DNA from: an uncultured Collinsella sp.
Lineage (GTDB): Bacteria > Actinomycetota > Coriobacteriia > Coriobacteriales > Coriobacteriaceae
Reading direction: 5' to 3'
DNA length: 63,831 nucleotides
NCBI GenBank assembly: GCA_900541235.1
Contig: UQIW01000017.1
Span: 1-63,831 of the forward strand
Position numbers and translations under genes: made by a program. Positions 1 through 8,170 of the stretch are shown piece by piece; position 1 is the stretch's first letter, and each line of letters opens with the position of its first letter. The notes under the pieces are model-generated. The model made no database searches. It was not told the DNA's origin and saw only the letters and a list, made by a program, of their open reading frames with translations.

Positions 1-60
1 CATGTCTCCAGTGGAATACGAGCGGCAATACGCTTGAGGATCCTTAAAAGAAAGTCCAGT

Positions 61-1281
61 TTATCCTTCCCACTCCACATTGGAATCCTCCGATGCGCCT
101 TCGCACGCTTGCATGACCTCGATACCATGCGATCGTGCGAACTCGACGAGCTCTGCGTTGCGGGCGTTTATGGTGCCGAAGGCGGCGGGGCACACGATAA
201 GGCGCGCGCAGTGGACGAGGAGCTCTTTGGCGCGGGCTATGGTTTTATCCCCGATCGGCTCGAAGGCGCGCTCGGCCACGCATTCCGTCGCCAGGTCGCG
301 CGCGAGCTCGCAGTCGATGTCCCCTTCGTGCAGAATGCCCGCGTAGAACGCCTTGCCCTGCCGGATGAGCTGGCGAAACACAGCTGACCCCGTACCTGCG
401 CCGGCGATGACGAACGTGTGCGCATCGCCGTGTGGGCGCCCAATTTCCACGCTGCCGAAGCGCTCGTTGAAGGTGCCATGTTGAAGGCCGTAGAGCTCGC
501 CAATCGTCTCGCGCGTGAATATGTCCTCGGGTGCGCCGGCGCGGAAGACCCGGCCGTCCTTCACGCAAATCACCTTGTCGGCGCTTTTCTGCGCGAGCTC
601 GAGTTCGTGGATGGACATGATGACAGCAACATTCCGCGATTTCGCAAGGTGGCGAAGTATTCGCAGCAGGTCGATCTGGTAGCGGATATCGAGATACGAC
701 GTGGGCTCATCGAGCACGAGCACACGCGGATCCTGCGCGATGGCGCGTGCGAGCATGACGCGCTGGCGTTGCCCGTCGCTTATCTGCATGAAGTCGCGCT
801 CGGCGAGCCCTTCCACATGTGCGGTTTTCATGGCCTCGTCGACCCGATTATGGTCATCGGGCGTGAGTGTGCCCATTCGCCCGGTGTAGGGATGCCTTCC
901 CGCCTCTACGATATCGCGGCAGGTGAGGAGCTCGGTCCGGGGGCGATCTGTCAGCATAACGGCAAGGTTCCTTGCGAACTCCGCCGTCTTCCATCGGGAA
1001 ATCTCTCGCCCGTCGAGCTCGACCGTGCCGGCATGCGGTGCCAGATGGCGTGTGATTGTTTTCAAGATGGTCGACTTGCCCGAGCCGTTCGGCCCGATGA
1101 GCGCCACGACGTCGCCCGCGCGAACCTCCAGATCGACGCCTTCGACTACGACCTTCTTGTCGTAACCCGCCGACAGGTCGCTTATGCGGAAAAGCGGCGC
1201 TCCGTCAGCCTGCGTTTCGACCGGGGTTTCGAGGTTCGACTCCCCTCCGAGCGTTTTGGGCTGCGGCACGAATTTCCCCAT
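61..1281 (-). CDS. FecE/BtuD-type ABC transporter ATPase with C-terminal extra domain
   Basis: A 406-residue protein that should power uptake of a corrinoid, heme or siderophore-like chelate with the permease encoded just upstream. Visible motifs are Walker A GPNGSGKS near residue 63, signature ISDGQRQR near 167, Walker B VLVLDEPTS and the switch histidine in MSIHELELA. The usual Q-loop glutamine is replaced in VMLTDRPRTE, as I recall for one branch of this family. The ATPase domain ends near residue 275. The remaining 125 residues form a separate domain beginning FVIAGAGTGS, with a nucleotide-binding-like glycine pattern, whose function I do not know. The start codon directly abuts the permease stop, so the two are co-translated. 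The substrate is inferred from the cobalamin riboswitch and CbiK in the same run of genes. Confidence 0.88.
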   Translation of the reverse strand: MGKFVPQPKTLGGESNLETPVETQADGAPLFRISDLSAGYDKKVVVEGVDLEVRAGDVVALIGPNGSGKSTILKTITRHLAPHAGTVELDGREISRWKTAEFARNLAVMLTDRPRTELLTCRDIVEAGRHPYTGRMGTLTPDDHNRVDEAMKTAHVEGLAERDFMQISDGQRQRVMLARAIAQDPRVLVLDEPTSYLDIRYQIDLLRILRHLAKSRNVAVIMSIHELELAQKSADKVICVKDGRVFRAGAPEDIFTRETIGELYGLQHGTFNERFGSVEIGRPHGDAHTFVIAGAGTGSAVFRQLIRQGKAFYAGILHEGDIDCELARDLATECVAERAFEPIGDKTIARAKELLVHCARLIVCPAAFGTINARNAELVEFARSHGIEVMQACEGASEDSNVEWEG

Positions 1282-2322
1282 CTACCTCACCCGCTTCTTC
1301 AACATGAGTGCGATAACCACCGGCGCGCCGAAGATGGCGGTGACGGCGCTGATGGAAAGCTCGACGGGGGAGAACAGCGTGCGTGCGATCAAATCGCAGC
1401 CCGCGCAGAAGATGGCGCCTCCCAAGAAGCACGCAGGAATCACGCGGATGGGCTTCGACGACTTCAGCGCCGACTTCACGAGATGCGGAACCGCGATGCC
1501 TACGAACGACACCGGACCAGCGAACGCGGTCACGCAGGCGGAGAGCATGCTCGCTAGAAGGACGAGCACCACGCGGAAGCGTGCGACGTTCACGCCGACG
1601 CTTTTCGCGTAGGCTTCTCCCAGCTGGAAGGCGGAAAGGGGCTTCGATATCGCGAATACGCATACGCTCACGGTGATCACCACGACCGCGATGACCGCGA
1701 TGTCGTCCCAGCTCGAACCCGAAAAGCTACCCAAAGACCAGTTGTGCAGGTTCACGATGGACTGGTCGTCGGCGAAGGCGATGAGGAAGTTCGTCGCCGC
1801 CGAGCAGATGTATCCCACCATGACGCCCGCCACGATGAGCATGGCCATGGAACTTATGCGCCGTGCGATGAGGAGCACGAAGCCGATGGTGATAAGCGAG
1901 CCCAGAAACGCTGCGGCCACCATGGCCGGCGAGGACATGGCCTGGTTCGCGCCCAGAAGTACGATCATCGTAAGCGCGACGACGAACTTTGCGCCCGAGG
2001 AGACGCCCATGATGAACGGGTCGGCGATGGGATTGTTGAAAAACGTCTGCAGCAGGAACCCGGAGAGCGAAAGTGCCCCGCCGAGAAGCACGGCTGAAAG
2101 CACGCGCGGCAGGCGAATCTCCCAGATGACTTGGCTTTCCATGGAATTGGCCGCGCCGCCCGAAAGGATGCCGGGGATGTGGTCTGCGGGCACGAGCACG
2201 CTCCCGATGCACAGGTTGGCCCCGACGAGCACGATGAGGGCAACGGCGAGCAGCGCCGTCACGACGCGACACCGCGCGGCGCGCCCCGATTCGTCGTATG
2301 TCATGGAAAGTCGGCTTCTCAT
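1282..2322 (-). CDS. FecCD/BtuC-family ABC transporter permease
   Basis: A 346-residue hydrophobic protein with the layout of the FecCD family: an N-terminal helix near residues 19-38, the IRLPRVLSAVLLGGALSLSG segment near 70, and the C-terminal motif FVGIAVPHLVK that contacts the ATPase. It forms the membrane channel for the adjacent ATPase and binding protein. The ATG at 2322 follows the binding-protein stop by four bases and is preceded by TGAGGAAG inside the end of that gene. An internal ATG at 2304 is possible but has no good ribosome site. Its cargo cannot be read from the permease alone. Confidence 0.9.
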   Translation of the reverse strand: MRSRLSMTYDESGRAARCRVVTALLAVALIVLVGANLCIGSVLVPADHIPGILSGGAANSMESQVIWEIRLPRVLSAVLLGGALSLSGFLLQTFFNNPIADPFIMGVSSGAKFVVALTMIVLLGANQAMSSPAMVAAAFLGSLITIGFVLLIARRISSMAMLIVAGVMVGYICSAATNFLIAFADDQSIVNLHNWSLGSFSGSSWDDIAVIAVVVITVSVCVFAISKPLSAFQLGEAYAKSVGVNVARFRVVLVLLASMLSACVTAFAGPVSFVGIAVPHLVKSALKSSKPIRVIPACFLGGAIFCAGCDLIARTLFSPVELSISAVTAIFGAPVVIALMLKKRVR

Positions 2323-2326
2323 GGTG

Positions 2327-3898
2327 CTAGCCGAGCTTCCTCAGATAATGGAAGTCGCTCGCGTCATCGCCGGTGAACGCCCCGTGCAGCTCGTCGATAA
2401 TGTCGGCGGTAGAAGTCATCTGCTGGTACATGTCGGCGCTTGTGACCCAGACGTTGCCGTTCTTCACGGCTTTGAACTGCGACAATAGCGCGTTTTTGCC
2501 TACAAAGTCGTTCAAGGTGGCAACCGATTCGTCGATGGTGCCGTTGTAGACGATGATGTCGGCATCCTTCGCCGTCGCGTAGAAGCGCTCCATTTCGAGC
2601 GTTACTGACGAACCTGACGTCGACGCCGTCTGCGCGTCATCGAGCGCGTAGTTGCCGCCTGCAAGCTCGATCATCTGCGCCACGTAGTCGCCCGCCCGCC
2701 GCGTGACGGCGGCCCCGTTCGAGTTAATGTAGAAATACGCCACGGTTTTACCTGACGACGCAAGCCTCGACGTTTGCTCGACGCGGGCCTTCTGCTCGTT
2801 GAACAGGTGCGCGGCCTCGTCTTCCTTGTCGAACAGGACGCCGAAAAGCTTAATCCACTCGACGCGCCCGAGTGCTTCGGGCTCGCTCGACGACTGTTCG
2901 GTGAGCACGACGAGTCCGAGCTTCTGCAGCTTTTCCTTCACATCGGGTGTGTGGTTGATCATGGTGTTCTCGATGGCGAGCGTGCAGCCCGAGGCCGATA
3001 TTCGCTCGTAGTCGGGCGCGCTGTACTTGCCGCCGTAGGCGATCGCCCCACTTTCGAGCGCGCTTTTGAAGCCCGCGACCGAGCAATCGTCGGCCTTCGT
3101 GCCCGACATGAAGATATTGTCGTTCGCATCGAGCGCGTCGACCAGGCACATCGTCGCCGACGACACGAGGTACACCTTGTCGGCGGGGCGCCTTATGACC
3201 GCGATGTCAGAGCTCAACCCATCAGGTACCTTCGCATCTTGCGGTACCACGAGGAAGCGCTCCCCGTTCGAAACGCAGATAAGCCGCAGGCCGCCTTCGA
3301 ACTCGTCGACAGTGAAGTGCTTGGCGTATTCAAGCTGAAGCGTCCCCGTCGGCTCCCAGCCGCAGCCCAAATCTGGGTTGTGGAAGTCGGCCGCGGCGCT
3401 TGAAGCCGTTCCCGCGGGGGAGTCGCCGCTTGCATCGTCGCCCGATTTCTCCTTCATGGTGGATGAGTCGAAGTGGAGCGTGTAGTCGATGGTGTGCGGC
3501 GTCGACATGGCGACGGTCTCGGCCGACACGGCGATGTCCTCGTCGAGCGTGACGGGTATCTCGAACGTGGAGTTGCCGCCGTCGTTTATGGGCGCGTAGT
3601 CCACGCCGTCGATGGTCATCTTGTCGTAGTTCGAACTCGACCAGGTGACCGTCGCGGTGTAGGTGTCGCCATCCTTCACAATTGTGGTGGGTGAGGCGAT
3701 GCTTGCGCGCCCTGACCCGCCGGAAAGCGAGACGCTCACAGTGTATTCCTGAGAGCCCGTCGTGGCACCGGTCGCGTTCGGGCTCGCACTGCACCCCGCG
3801 AAGGGAAGCGCGAGCAGGGCGACGAGAACGCAGGCGATCGCGCGCGCCGCGATGCTGTGGCGCTTCCTGTTTTCCCCCTTGGGAAGAATCGACCGCAT
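2327..3898 (-). CDS. Substrate-binding lipoprotein with N-terminal NEAT-like domain and BtuF-like domain
   Basis: A 523-residue lipoprotein. A basic N terminus and hydrophobic stretch end in the lipobox LPFAGC near residue 36. Residues about 50-150 form a beta-rich domain with TWSSSNYDKMTIDG and a later STPHTIDYTLHF strand, resembling NEAT-like domains found beside iron/heme transporters. From about residue 185 to the end it is a class III periplasmic-binding protein (Peripla_BP_2/BtuF type), which should capture the chelate and hand it to the FecCD permease. The family assignment of the first domain is inference from pattern, not a search result. The smaller lipoprotein just upstream carries a related domain. 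The gene starts four bases after that gene's stop, indicating one operon. Confidence 0.82.
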   Translation of the reverse strand: MRSILPKGENRKRHSIAARAIACVLVALLALPFAGCSASPNATGATTGSQEYTVSVSLSGGSGRASIASPTTIVKDGDTYTATVTWSSSNYDKMTIDGVDYAPINDGGNSTFEIPVTLDEDIAVSAETVAMSTPHTIDYTLHFDSSTMKEKSGDDASGDSPAGTASSAAADFHNPDLGCGWEPTGTLQLEYAKHFTVDEFEGGLRLICVSNGERFLVVPQDAKVPDGLSSDIAVIRRPADKVYLVSSATMCLVDALDANDNIFMSGTKADDCSVAGFKSALESGAIAYGGKYSAPDYERISASGCTLAIENTMINHTPDVKEKLQKLGLVVLTEQSSSEPEALGRVEWIKLFGVLFDKEDEAAHLFNEQKARVEQTSRLASSGKTVAYFYINSNGAAVTRRAGDYVAQMIELAGGNYALDDAQTASTSGSSVTLEMERFYATAKDADIIVYNGTIDESVATLNDFVGKNALLSQFKAVKNGNVWVTSADMYQQMTSTADIIDELHGAFTGDDASDFHYLRKLG

Positions 3899-3902
3899 GG
3901 CG

Positions 3903-4436
3903 TTACTTCAGTGCGTCGGCGCGCAGATCGACGCCGGCGGATTCGAACACGAGCGTGCGGTCGTACCACTGCTCTTTTCTAATACTCCACGCGGCGCAGG
4001 CGGTGTCCTCGTCGAGCGCTTCAACGGGCACGTCGTAGGTGTACTTGCCTTCCGCGTTTTCCACATAGGGGATGAAGTCGGCCTCGCTCGCGGCGGCAGC
4101 CTCGTCACCCGTGCCCATGAAGAGCTTGCCGTAGCCCGTGCCGGAAAGTGTCATCACGCAGTGCATGGAGCCGTTTTCCACGATGAGCTGGGCGTCCACA
4201 ATCCTGAACATGTTCGAGCTGGAATCTACGGTGATCGGATAGGTGCCGTCGGCCACCTTGTCGGCGGTGATGGGGGCAGCGCTTGCGCCCTCGGGCGCAT
4301 CGGCCGCCTGTTCGGTCTTTTCCTGGGAATCGGCATCGCTTGCCTTTGCGCTGTCGATTGAATTTCCGCCGCAGCCGGCGAGCGAGAACGCGAAAAGCGC
4401 CGCTGACAGGGCGAAGGCGAGGGTTTTCTTCAACAT
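3903..4436 (-). CDS. Small lipoprotein with NEAT-like domain
   Basis: A 177-residue exported lipoprotein: signal peptide ending LAGC at residue 21, an acidic Ala/Ser/Glu linker to about residue 52, then one domain of about 120 residues. The domain shares its pattern with the first domain of the downstream binding protein: a strand ending MFRIVDAQLIV, then SGTGYGKLFMG, PYVENAEGKYTYDVPVEAL and a final WYDRTLVFES strand. It may bind the same ligand at the surface and relay it to the binding protein. That role is inference; no metal or heme axial ligand can be assigned with certainty. AAAGGAA lies upstream of the start. A long perfect hairpin separates it from cbiK. Confidence 0.72.
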   Translation of the reverse strand: MLKKTLAFALSAALFAFSLAGCGGNSIDSAKASDADSQEKTEQAADAPEGASAAPITADKVADGTYPITVDSSSNMFRIVDAQLIVENGSMHCVMTLSGTGYGKLFMGTGDEAAAASEADFIPYVENAEGKYTYDVPVEALDEDTACAAWSIRKEQWYDRTLVFESAGVDLRADALK

Positions 4437-4500
4437 GGAGGGAGGTTCCTTTCAATCGCTTCGACCGCCCGCTCGTGCGGTGGGCGGGCGGGACGCGAAT

Positions 4501-4545
4501 GCAACGGGCATGCGCCGTCGGTCGGGGAAGGCGCATGCCCGTTGC
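4501..4545 (-). repeat. Intercistronic hairpin, 16-bp perfect stem
   Basis: Bases 4501-4516 and 4530-4545 are perfect reverse complements around a 13-base loop. The hairpin lies between the cbiK stop and the NEAT-like lipoprotein gene. No T-run follows on the minus strand, so it does not look like a classic terminator. An mRNA processing or stability element that sets different levels of the two products is the simplest reading. Confidence 0.6.
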
Positions 4546-4581
4546 ACAGGGACGCGACCGGCGCCCCCGTGCGCGGCGAGT

Positions 4582-5508
4582 TTACAGCTTGGCGATGGCG
4601 TCGTCCACGTGTGAGACGTAGATGTCGTCGACCGCGGCGTTCTGTCCCAGACCCTGGAGCAGGCACGTCACTTCGAAGCCGGCGGCCACGAACTTCGCAG
4701 CCCAGCTGTCGGGGTCGGTCTCGTCTGCCATGTCGTTGTTCGCGTGGTCGCCCGCGACCACCATGAACGGCGCGAGCACGGCCTTCTTGTACCCTGCGGC
4801 GCTCGCGGCGGCGATAACATCCTCGCAGGTCGGTTCAGCCTCGACGGTGCCGACGAAGAACTGCGTCAAGCCCTCGTTCTTGAACACTTCCTGCATCTTG
4901 GCATAGTCGGCGTTGGAATCGGCTTCGGTGCCGTGGCCCATGAGGCACAGCGCCGTCTTGCCGTCGTCGAAGGACGCCATGTTCTCCTTAATGGCGGCGG
5001 CCACCTTCTTGTAGTCGTCGTCGGAGGTGAGCAGCGGGTCGCCGAGCGAGATCTTGTCGAACTTGTCGGCGTACTTGTCGAGCTCGTCTTTCACGTCGGC
5101 GTATTCCAGGCCAGCCATGAGATGCGTCGGCTGCACGACGATTTCCTTCACGCCGTCTTCCACGCAGCGGTCGAGCGCCTCGGTCATGTTGTCGATCGTG
5201 ATGCCGTCGCGCTTCTTCAGCTTGTCGATGATGATCTGCGCGGTGAAGGCGCGGCGGATGTCGTAGTCCTGCCAGTACTTCTCGCGGATAGCGTCTTCGA
5301 TGGCGCCGATGGTGATGTGGCGCGAGTCGTTGTAGCTCGTGCCGAAGCTCGTGACGAGGATGACCGGCTTCACGGCCTTCTCCTTTTCGCTCGATTTCTC
5401 GGAACTCGCGGAGGTGCTGGAGCAGCCCGCGAGCGCGACTCCGGCGAGCGCGAAGGCTCCGGTTGCTGCGGCGCCCATGAAGCCGCGGCGTGACATCTGG
5501 TCGGACAT
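4582..5508 (-). CDS. cbiK: Exported CbiK-type sirohydrochlorin cobaltochelatase lipoprotein
   Basis: A 308-residue class II chelatase that inserts Co(II) (or Fe) into sirohydrochlorin. The N terminus carries a twin-arginine motif, SRRGFMG, then a hydrophobic stretch and lipobox LAGC, so the enzyme should be folded in the cytoplasm, exported by Tat and anchored outside the membrane. CbiK-family landmarks are VTSFGTSYNDSR, QPTHLMAGLEY with the metal-site histidine, LMGHGTEADSNADY, and FMVVAGDHANNDMA. Exported CbiK is known from Desulfovibrio. The start at 5508 is chosen because AGGAAAGG precedes it and it begins the Tat signal; upstream in-frame codons would add an unlikely prefix. A cobalamin riboswitch occupies its leader. 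How cobalt-sirohydrochlorin made outside would serve the cytoplasmic pathway is unclear, so a role in transport or salvage is possible. Confidence 0.88.
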   Translation of the reverse strand: MSDQMSRRGFMGAAATGAFALAGVALAGCSSTSASSEKSSEKEKAVKPVILVTSFGTSYNDSRHITIGAIEDAIREKYWQDYDIRRAFTAQIIIDKLKKRDGITIDNMTEALDRCVEDGVKEIVVQPTHLMAGLEYADVKDELDKYADKFDKISLGDPLLTSDDDYKKVAAAIKENMASFDDGKTALCLMGHGTEADSNADYAKMQEVFKNEGLTQFFVGTVEAEPTCEDVIAAASAAGYKKAVLAPFMVVAGDHANNDMADETDPDSWAAKFVAAGFEVTCLLQGLGQNAAVDDIYVSHVDDAIAKL

Positions 5509-5599
5509 GGTTTTTCCTTTCCTCGGTTTGCCGGTCCCCCGGCGACAGTTGCTTGTCGGCACAAGCGAAAGAAAAGCGCACCCCTCGGGGTTCACAAGG

Positions 5600-5760
5600 A
5601 GCTAACGCCACGGCGATGCCGTGAGGAAAAGGCGAAGCAGTCTGGCTTGGGGCGCGAGGCGGTTCGCCCGTGCGTCCTATACAGTAATGTCCCTTGCCCA
5701 GGATTCCCACCTGGTTCCCTCCGCAAGCCAGCGCGGGCTGTGCGGGCGCCGCGCCGGTCA
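5600..5760 (-). promoter_or_regulatory. Cobalamin riboswitch in cbiK leader
   Basis: Reading the minus strand, the conserved blocks occur in order: AGGGAA (5720-5715), GGTGGGAATCC (5711-5701), GCAAGGGACATTACTG, the B12-box equivalent (5697-5682), and AAGCCAGACTGC (5648-5637). Downstream hairpins at 5623-5609 and at about 5592-5581 (stem ACCCC/GGGGT, then GCGCTTTTCTTT) could act as the expression platform, the latter as a small terminator. It should lower expression of cbiK, and perhaps the following lipoprotein and transporter genes, when adenosylcobalamin is abundant. Exact ends are approximate. I saw no comparable element ahead of the divergent cbiF gene. Confidence 0.85.
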
Positions 5761-5966
5761 TTTCCTTTTATCCGATTGTCATATGCTCGTTGCCGAATCT
5801 TTTACTATGATAGTGGGCACTTTTGAACGTGTCAAAGCCAGGGCGGGCGGCATTGCGCCTCCTGCCTGCGTATTTGCGCCGATTGCCGCTGCGGGCGCCG
5901 TGTTTTGGCCGCTGCGCGAATGGCAGCGTAAACGGTTGCGATGAGAAACGGGAAGGGAAGGCTCGG

Positions 5967-6758
5967 ATGATTCATATCGTTGGCGCTGGCTCGGGCGCCG
6001 CCGACCTTATCACGCTGCGCGGGGCGCGCCTTTTGCGCGCGGCCGACGTGGTCGTTTGGGCGGGGAGCCTTGTGAACCCCGAGCTGCTCGCCGAGTGCAA
6101 GGAATCCTGCATCGTCTACGACAGCGCGCACATGACCTTGGAGGAAGTGCTCGACGTGATGTGCGCGGCAGATGCGCGGGGCGAGGAAGTGGTGCGCCTG
6201 CACACGGGCGACCCGTGCCTGTACGGCGCCATCCAGGAGCAGATGGACGCGCTCGACGCGCGCGGCGTGGACTACGAGGTGGTGCCCGGCGTGTCGAGCT
6301 TTTGCGGTGCCGCGGCGGCGCTTCGCCAGGAATATACGCTGCCGGGAATCAGCCAGTCGGTCGTGATCACGCGGCTTTCCGGACGTACCCCCATGCCCGC
6401 GGGCGAGGGCATGCGCACCATGGCGGAAAGTGGCTCGACTATGGTCATCTTCCTGAGCTCGGGTATGCTCGCCGAGCTTTCCGCCGAGCTTTTGGCCGCG
6501 GGCCGCAGCTCCGACGAGCCGGCCGCGCTCGTGTACAAGGCGACCTGGCCTGAGGAGCGCGTGGTGCGATGCACAGTGGGCACGCTCGCCGATGCGGGCG
6601 CGCGAGAGGGCATCGACCGCACGGCGCTCGTGGTGGTGGGCCGCGTGCTCGGAGCTCGCGGCGGGTTTTCGCACAACGGCGCGCAAGCAGAGTCGTACGA
6701 GCGCAGCAAGCTTTACGACCCTTCGTTTGCCACGGGGTATCGGAAGGCGAGCAGCTAG
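5967..6758 (+). CDS. cbiF: Cobalt-precorrin-4 C11-methyltransferase
   Basis: A 263-residue SAM-dependent tetrapyrrole methylase of the CbiF/CobM type, methylating C11 of the corrin ring. It opens with MIHIVGAGSGAADLITLRGA (glycine-rich SAM loop) and contains HTGDPCLYGAIQEQ and EVVPGVSSFCGAAAA, the substrate/SAM pocket motifs of this family. ITRLSGRTPMP is typical of CbiF. The start at 5967 follows GGGAAGGGAAGG; a longer upstream frame lacks support. It is the first gene of the plus-strand cobalamin operon. The C terminus has about 20 extra residues past the usual methylase end. Confidence 0.93.
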   Translation: MIHIVGAGSGAADLITLRGARLLRAADVVVWAGSLVNPELLAECKESCIVYDSAHMTLEEVLDVMCAADARGEEVVRLHTGDPCLYGAIQEQMDALDARGVDYEVVPGVSSFCGAAAALRQEYTLPGISQSVVITRLSGRTPMPAGEGMRTMAESGSTMVIFLSSGMLAELSAELLAAGRSSDEPAALVYKATWPEERVVRCTVGTLADAGAREGIDRTALVVVGRVLGARGGFSHNGAQAESYERSKLYDPSFATGYRKASS

Positions 6759-6759
6759 C

Positions 6760-7944
6760 GTGGCCTTCGAGCACTACATATATACCGGGACGACCCGCCT
6801 GCGCTGCGGCTACACCACGGGGAGCTGCGCCGCGCTCGCGGCGAAGGCGGCCTGCGAGATGCTTTTGTCACGAAAGCCCGTCGGCCGCGTGTCGATCGTC
6901 ACCCCCGGCGGGCTGCCCGTCGAGGCGAACGTGGTCGACGCATGCATCGGCGAGGGGTGCGCCCAGTGCGCCGTGCGAAAGGACGCAGGCGACGATGCCG
7001 ATGTGACTGACGGCGTACTCGTGTACGCGCACGTGGAACATGCGGGGTCGGGCACGGGTGCTGCGGGCAGCAAGGACGTGCCCGCGCGCGAATCGGAAGT
7101 TTCCGTCGATGGCGGCGTGGGCGTGGGGCGCGTGACATTGCCCGGGCTCGAGCAGCCGGTGGGGGCGGCCGCCATCAACGCGACGCCGCGCGCGATGATC
7201 ACTTCGGCGGTGCGCGAGGTGTGCGCCGCGCACGGCTTTTCTGGAAATATTGCTGTGACGATTTCGGTACCCGAGGGTGTTGCCCTTGCCAAAAAGACCT
7301 TCAACCCGCATCTGGGGATAGAGGGCGGCATCTCCATCCTGGGCACGACGGGCATCGTCGAGCCGCGCAGCCTCGCTGCCTTGCGCGACAGCATCGAGCT
7401 CGAGATCCGGCAGCATGCGGCTATGGGGCGGCGCGGAGTCGTGCTCACGCCCGGCAACTACGGCGGGCAGTTCATCTCGGGGCATTTCCACCTAAACGGT
7501 GCGCCGGTGGTCTTCATCTCCAACTTTGTGGGCGATGCGATTGACTGCTGCGTTCGCGAGGGATTTACCAATGTCCTTCTTGTGGGACACATCGGCAAGT
7601 TGGTGAAGGTCGCGGGCGGCATCATGGACACCCATTCGCGTACCGCCGACTGCCGCGCGGAGATTCTGGCCGCCCACGCGGCCATGGCCGGCGCGGGCGC
7701 GAAGACCGTGCGCGAGATCATGTCGTCCGTCACGACCACGGCGGCGCTCGAGGTAATCGAGGCCGCCGGCGTTGGGGACGCTGCGCGCGCCTCGCTCGCT
7801 GCGGCAATTGAGGACAGGTTGCGCCGCCGCGCGGCGGGCGCATGCGACATCGCCGCGGTCGTGTTCGACGCCGAGCGCCGCGAGCTTTTCCGCACGTCGG
7901 GCGCCGATGCAGTTATCGGGAAATTGGGGGCGACGTATGAGTAA
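6760..7944 (+). CDS. cbiD: Cobalt-precorrin-5B C1-methyltransferase
   Basis: A 394-residue CbiD protein, which methylates C1 in the anaerobic pathway. The hallmark N terminus is TTRLRCGYTTGSCAALAAKA; NPHLGIEGGISILGTTGIVEP and VLLVGHIGKLVKVAGGIMDTHSR are also characteristic. A GTG start at 6760, two bases after the cbiF stop, is preceded by GGAAGG and gives the expected N terminus. CbiD has no aerobic-pathway counterpart, so with CbiG and CbiK it marks this as the early-cobalt, oxygen-independent route. Confidence 0.95.
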   Translation: MAFEHYIYTGTTRLRCGYTTGSCAALAAKAACEMLLSRKPVGRVSIVTPGGLPVEANVVDACIGEGCAQCAVRKDAGDDADVTDGVLVYAHVEHAGSGTGAAGSKDVPARESEVSVDGGVGVGRVTLPGLEQPVGAAAINATPRAMITSAVREVCAAHGFSGNIAVTISVPEGVALAKKTFNPHLGIEGGISILGTTGIVEPRSLAALRDSIELEIRQHAAMGRRGVVLTPGNYGGQFISGHFHLNGAPVVFISNFVGDAIDCCVREGFTNVLLVGHIGKLVKVAGGIMDTHSRTADCRAEILAAHAAMAGAGAKTVREIMSSVTTTAALEVIEAAGVGDAARASLAAAIEDRLRRRAAGACDIAAVVFDAERRELFRTSGADAVIGKLGATYE

Positions 7945-8170
7945 AGGCGTTCTGTACGGGGTGCGCCGTGCAATCGGCTGGCCGGGGACGAAGGTGGTCA
8001 TGAAGGCGCGCCGCTCGCTTGCGGACACGAAGCGCTTCCTTTGCGAGGAGGGTGCCTTCGACGGTGCCGAGCTTGTAGAGGACTGTGGGCTTCCGGGCGA
8101 GCGCGTGTACCGCTCGCTCGACGATGTGCCCGATCGGGGCAGCTACTTCTCGACGATGGTGGTGCGCTAG
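7937..8170 (+). pseudogene. cbiL: Internally deleted cbiL (precorrin-2 C20-methyltransferase remnant)
   Basis: A 77-codon frame. Its first nine residues, MSKGVLYGV, match the normal CbiL start. From about residue 18 on it matches only the last third of CbiL: KVVMKARRSLADTKRF, then the CGLPGER segment and the terminal YFSTMVV strand. The SAM loop, GDPxxY-type motif and catalytic core, about 150-160 residues in a normal protein of roughly 235, are missing. The reading frame is intact and still overlaps cbiD by eight bases and abuts cbiG, so translational coupling survives. I see no other cbiL in the window. It cannot be a working methyltransferase as it stands. Confidence 0.85.

Noticed and set aside
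5761..5966. Possible second cobalamin riboswitch ahead of cbiF
   Set aside because: I looked for AGGGAA, the B12 box and the closing motif on the plus strand and did not find them; only the minus-strand riboswitch is convincing.
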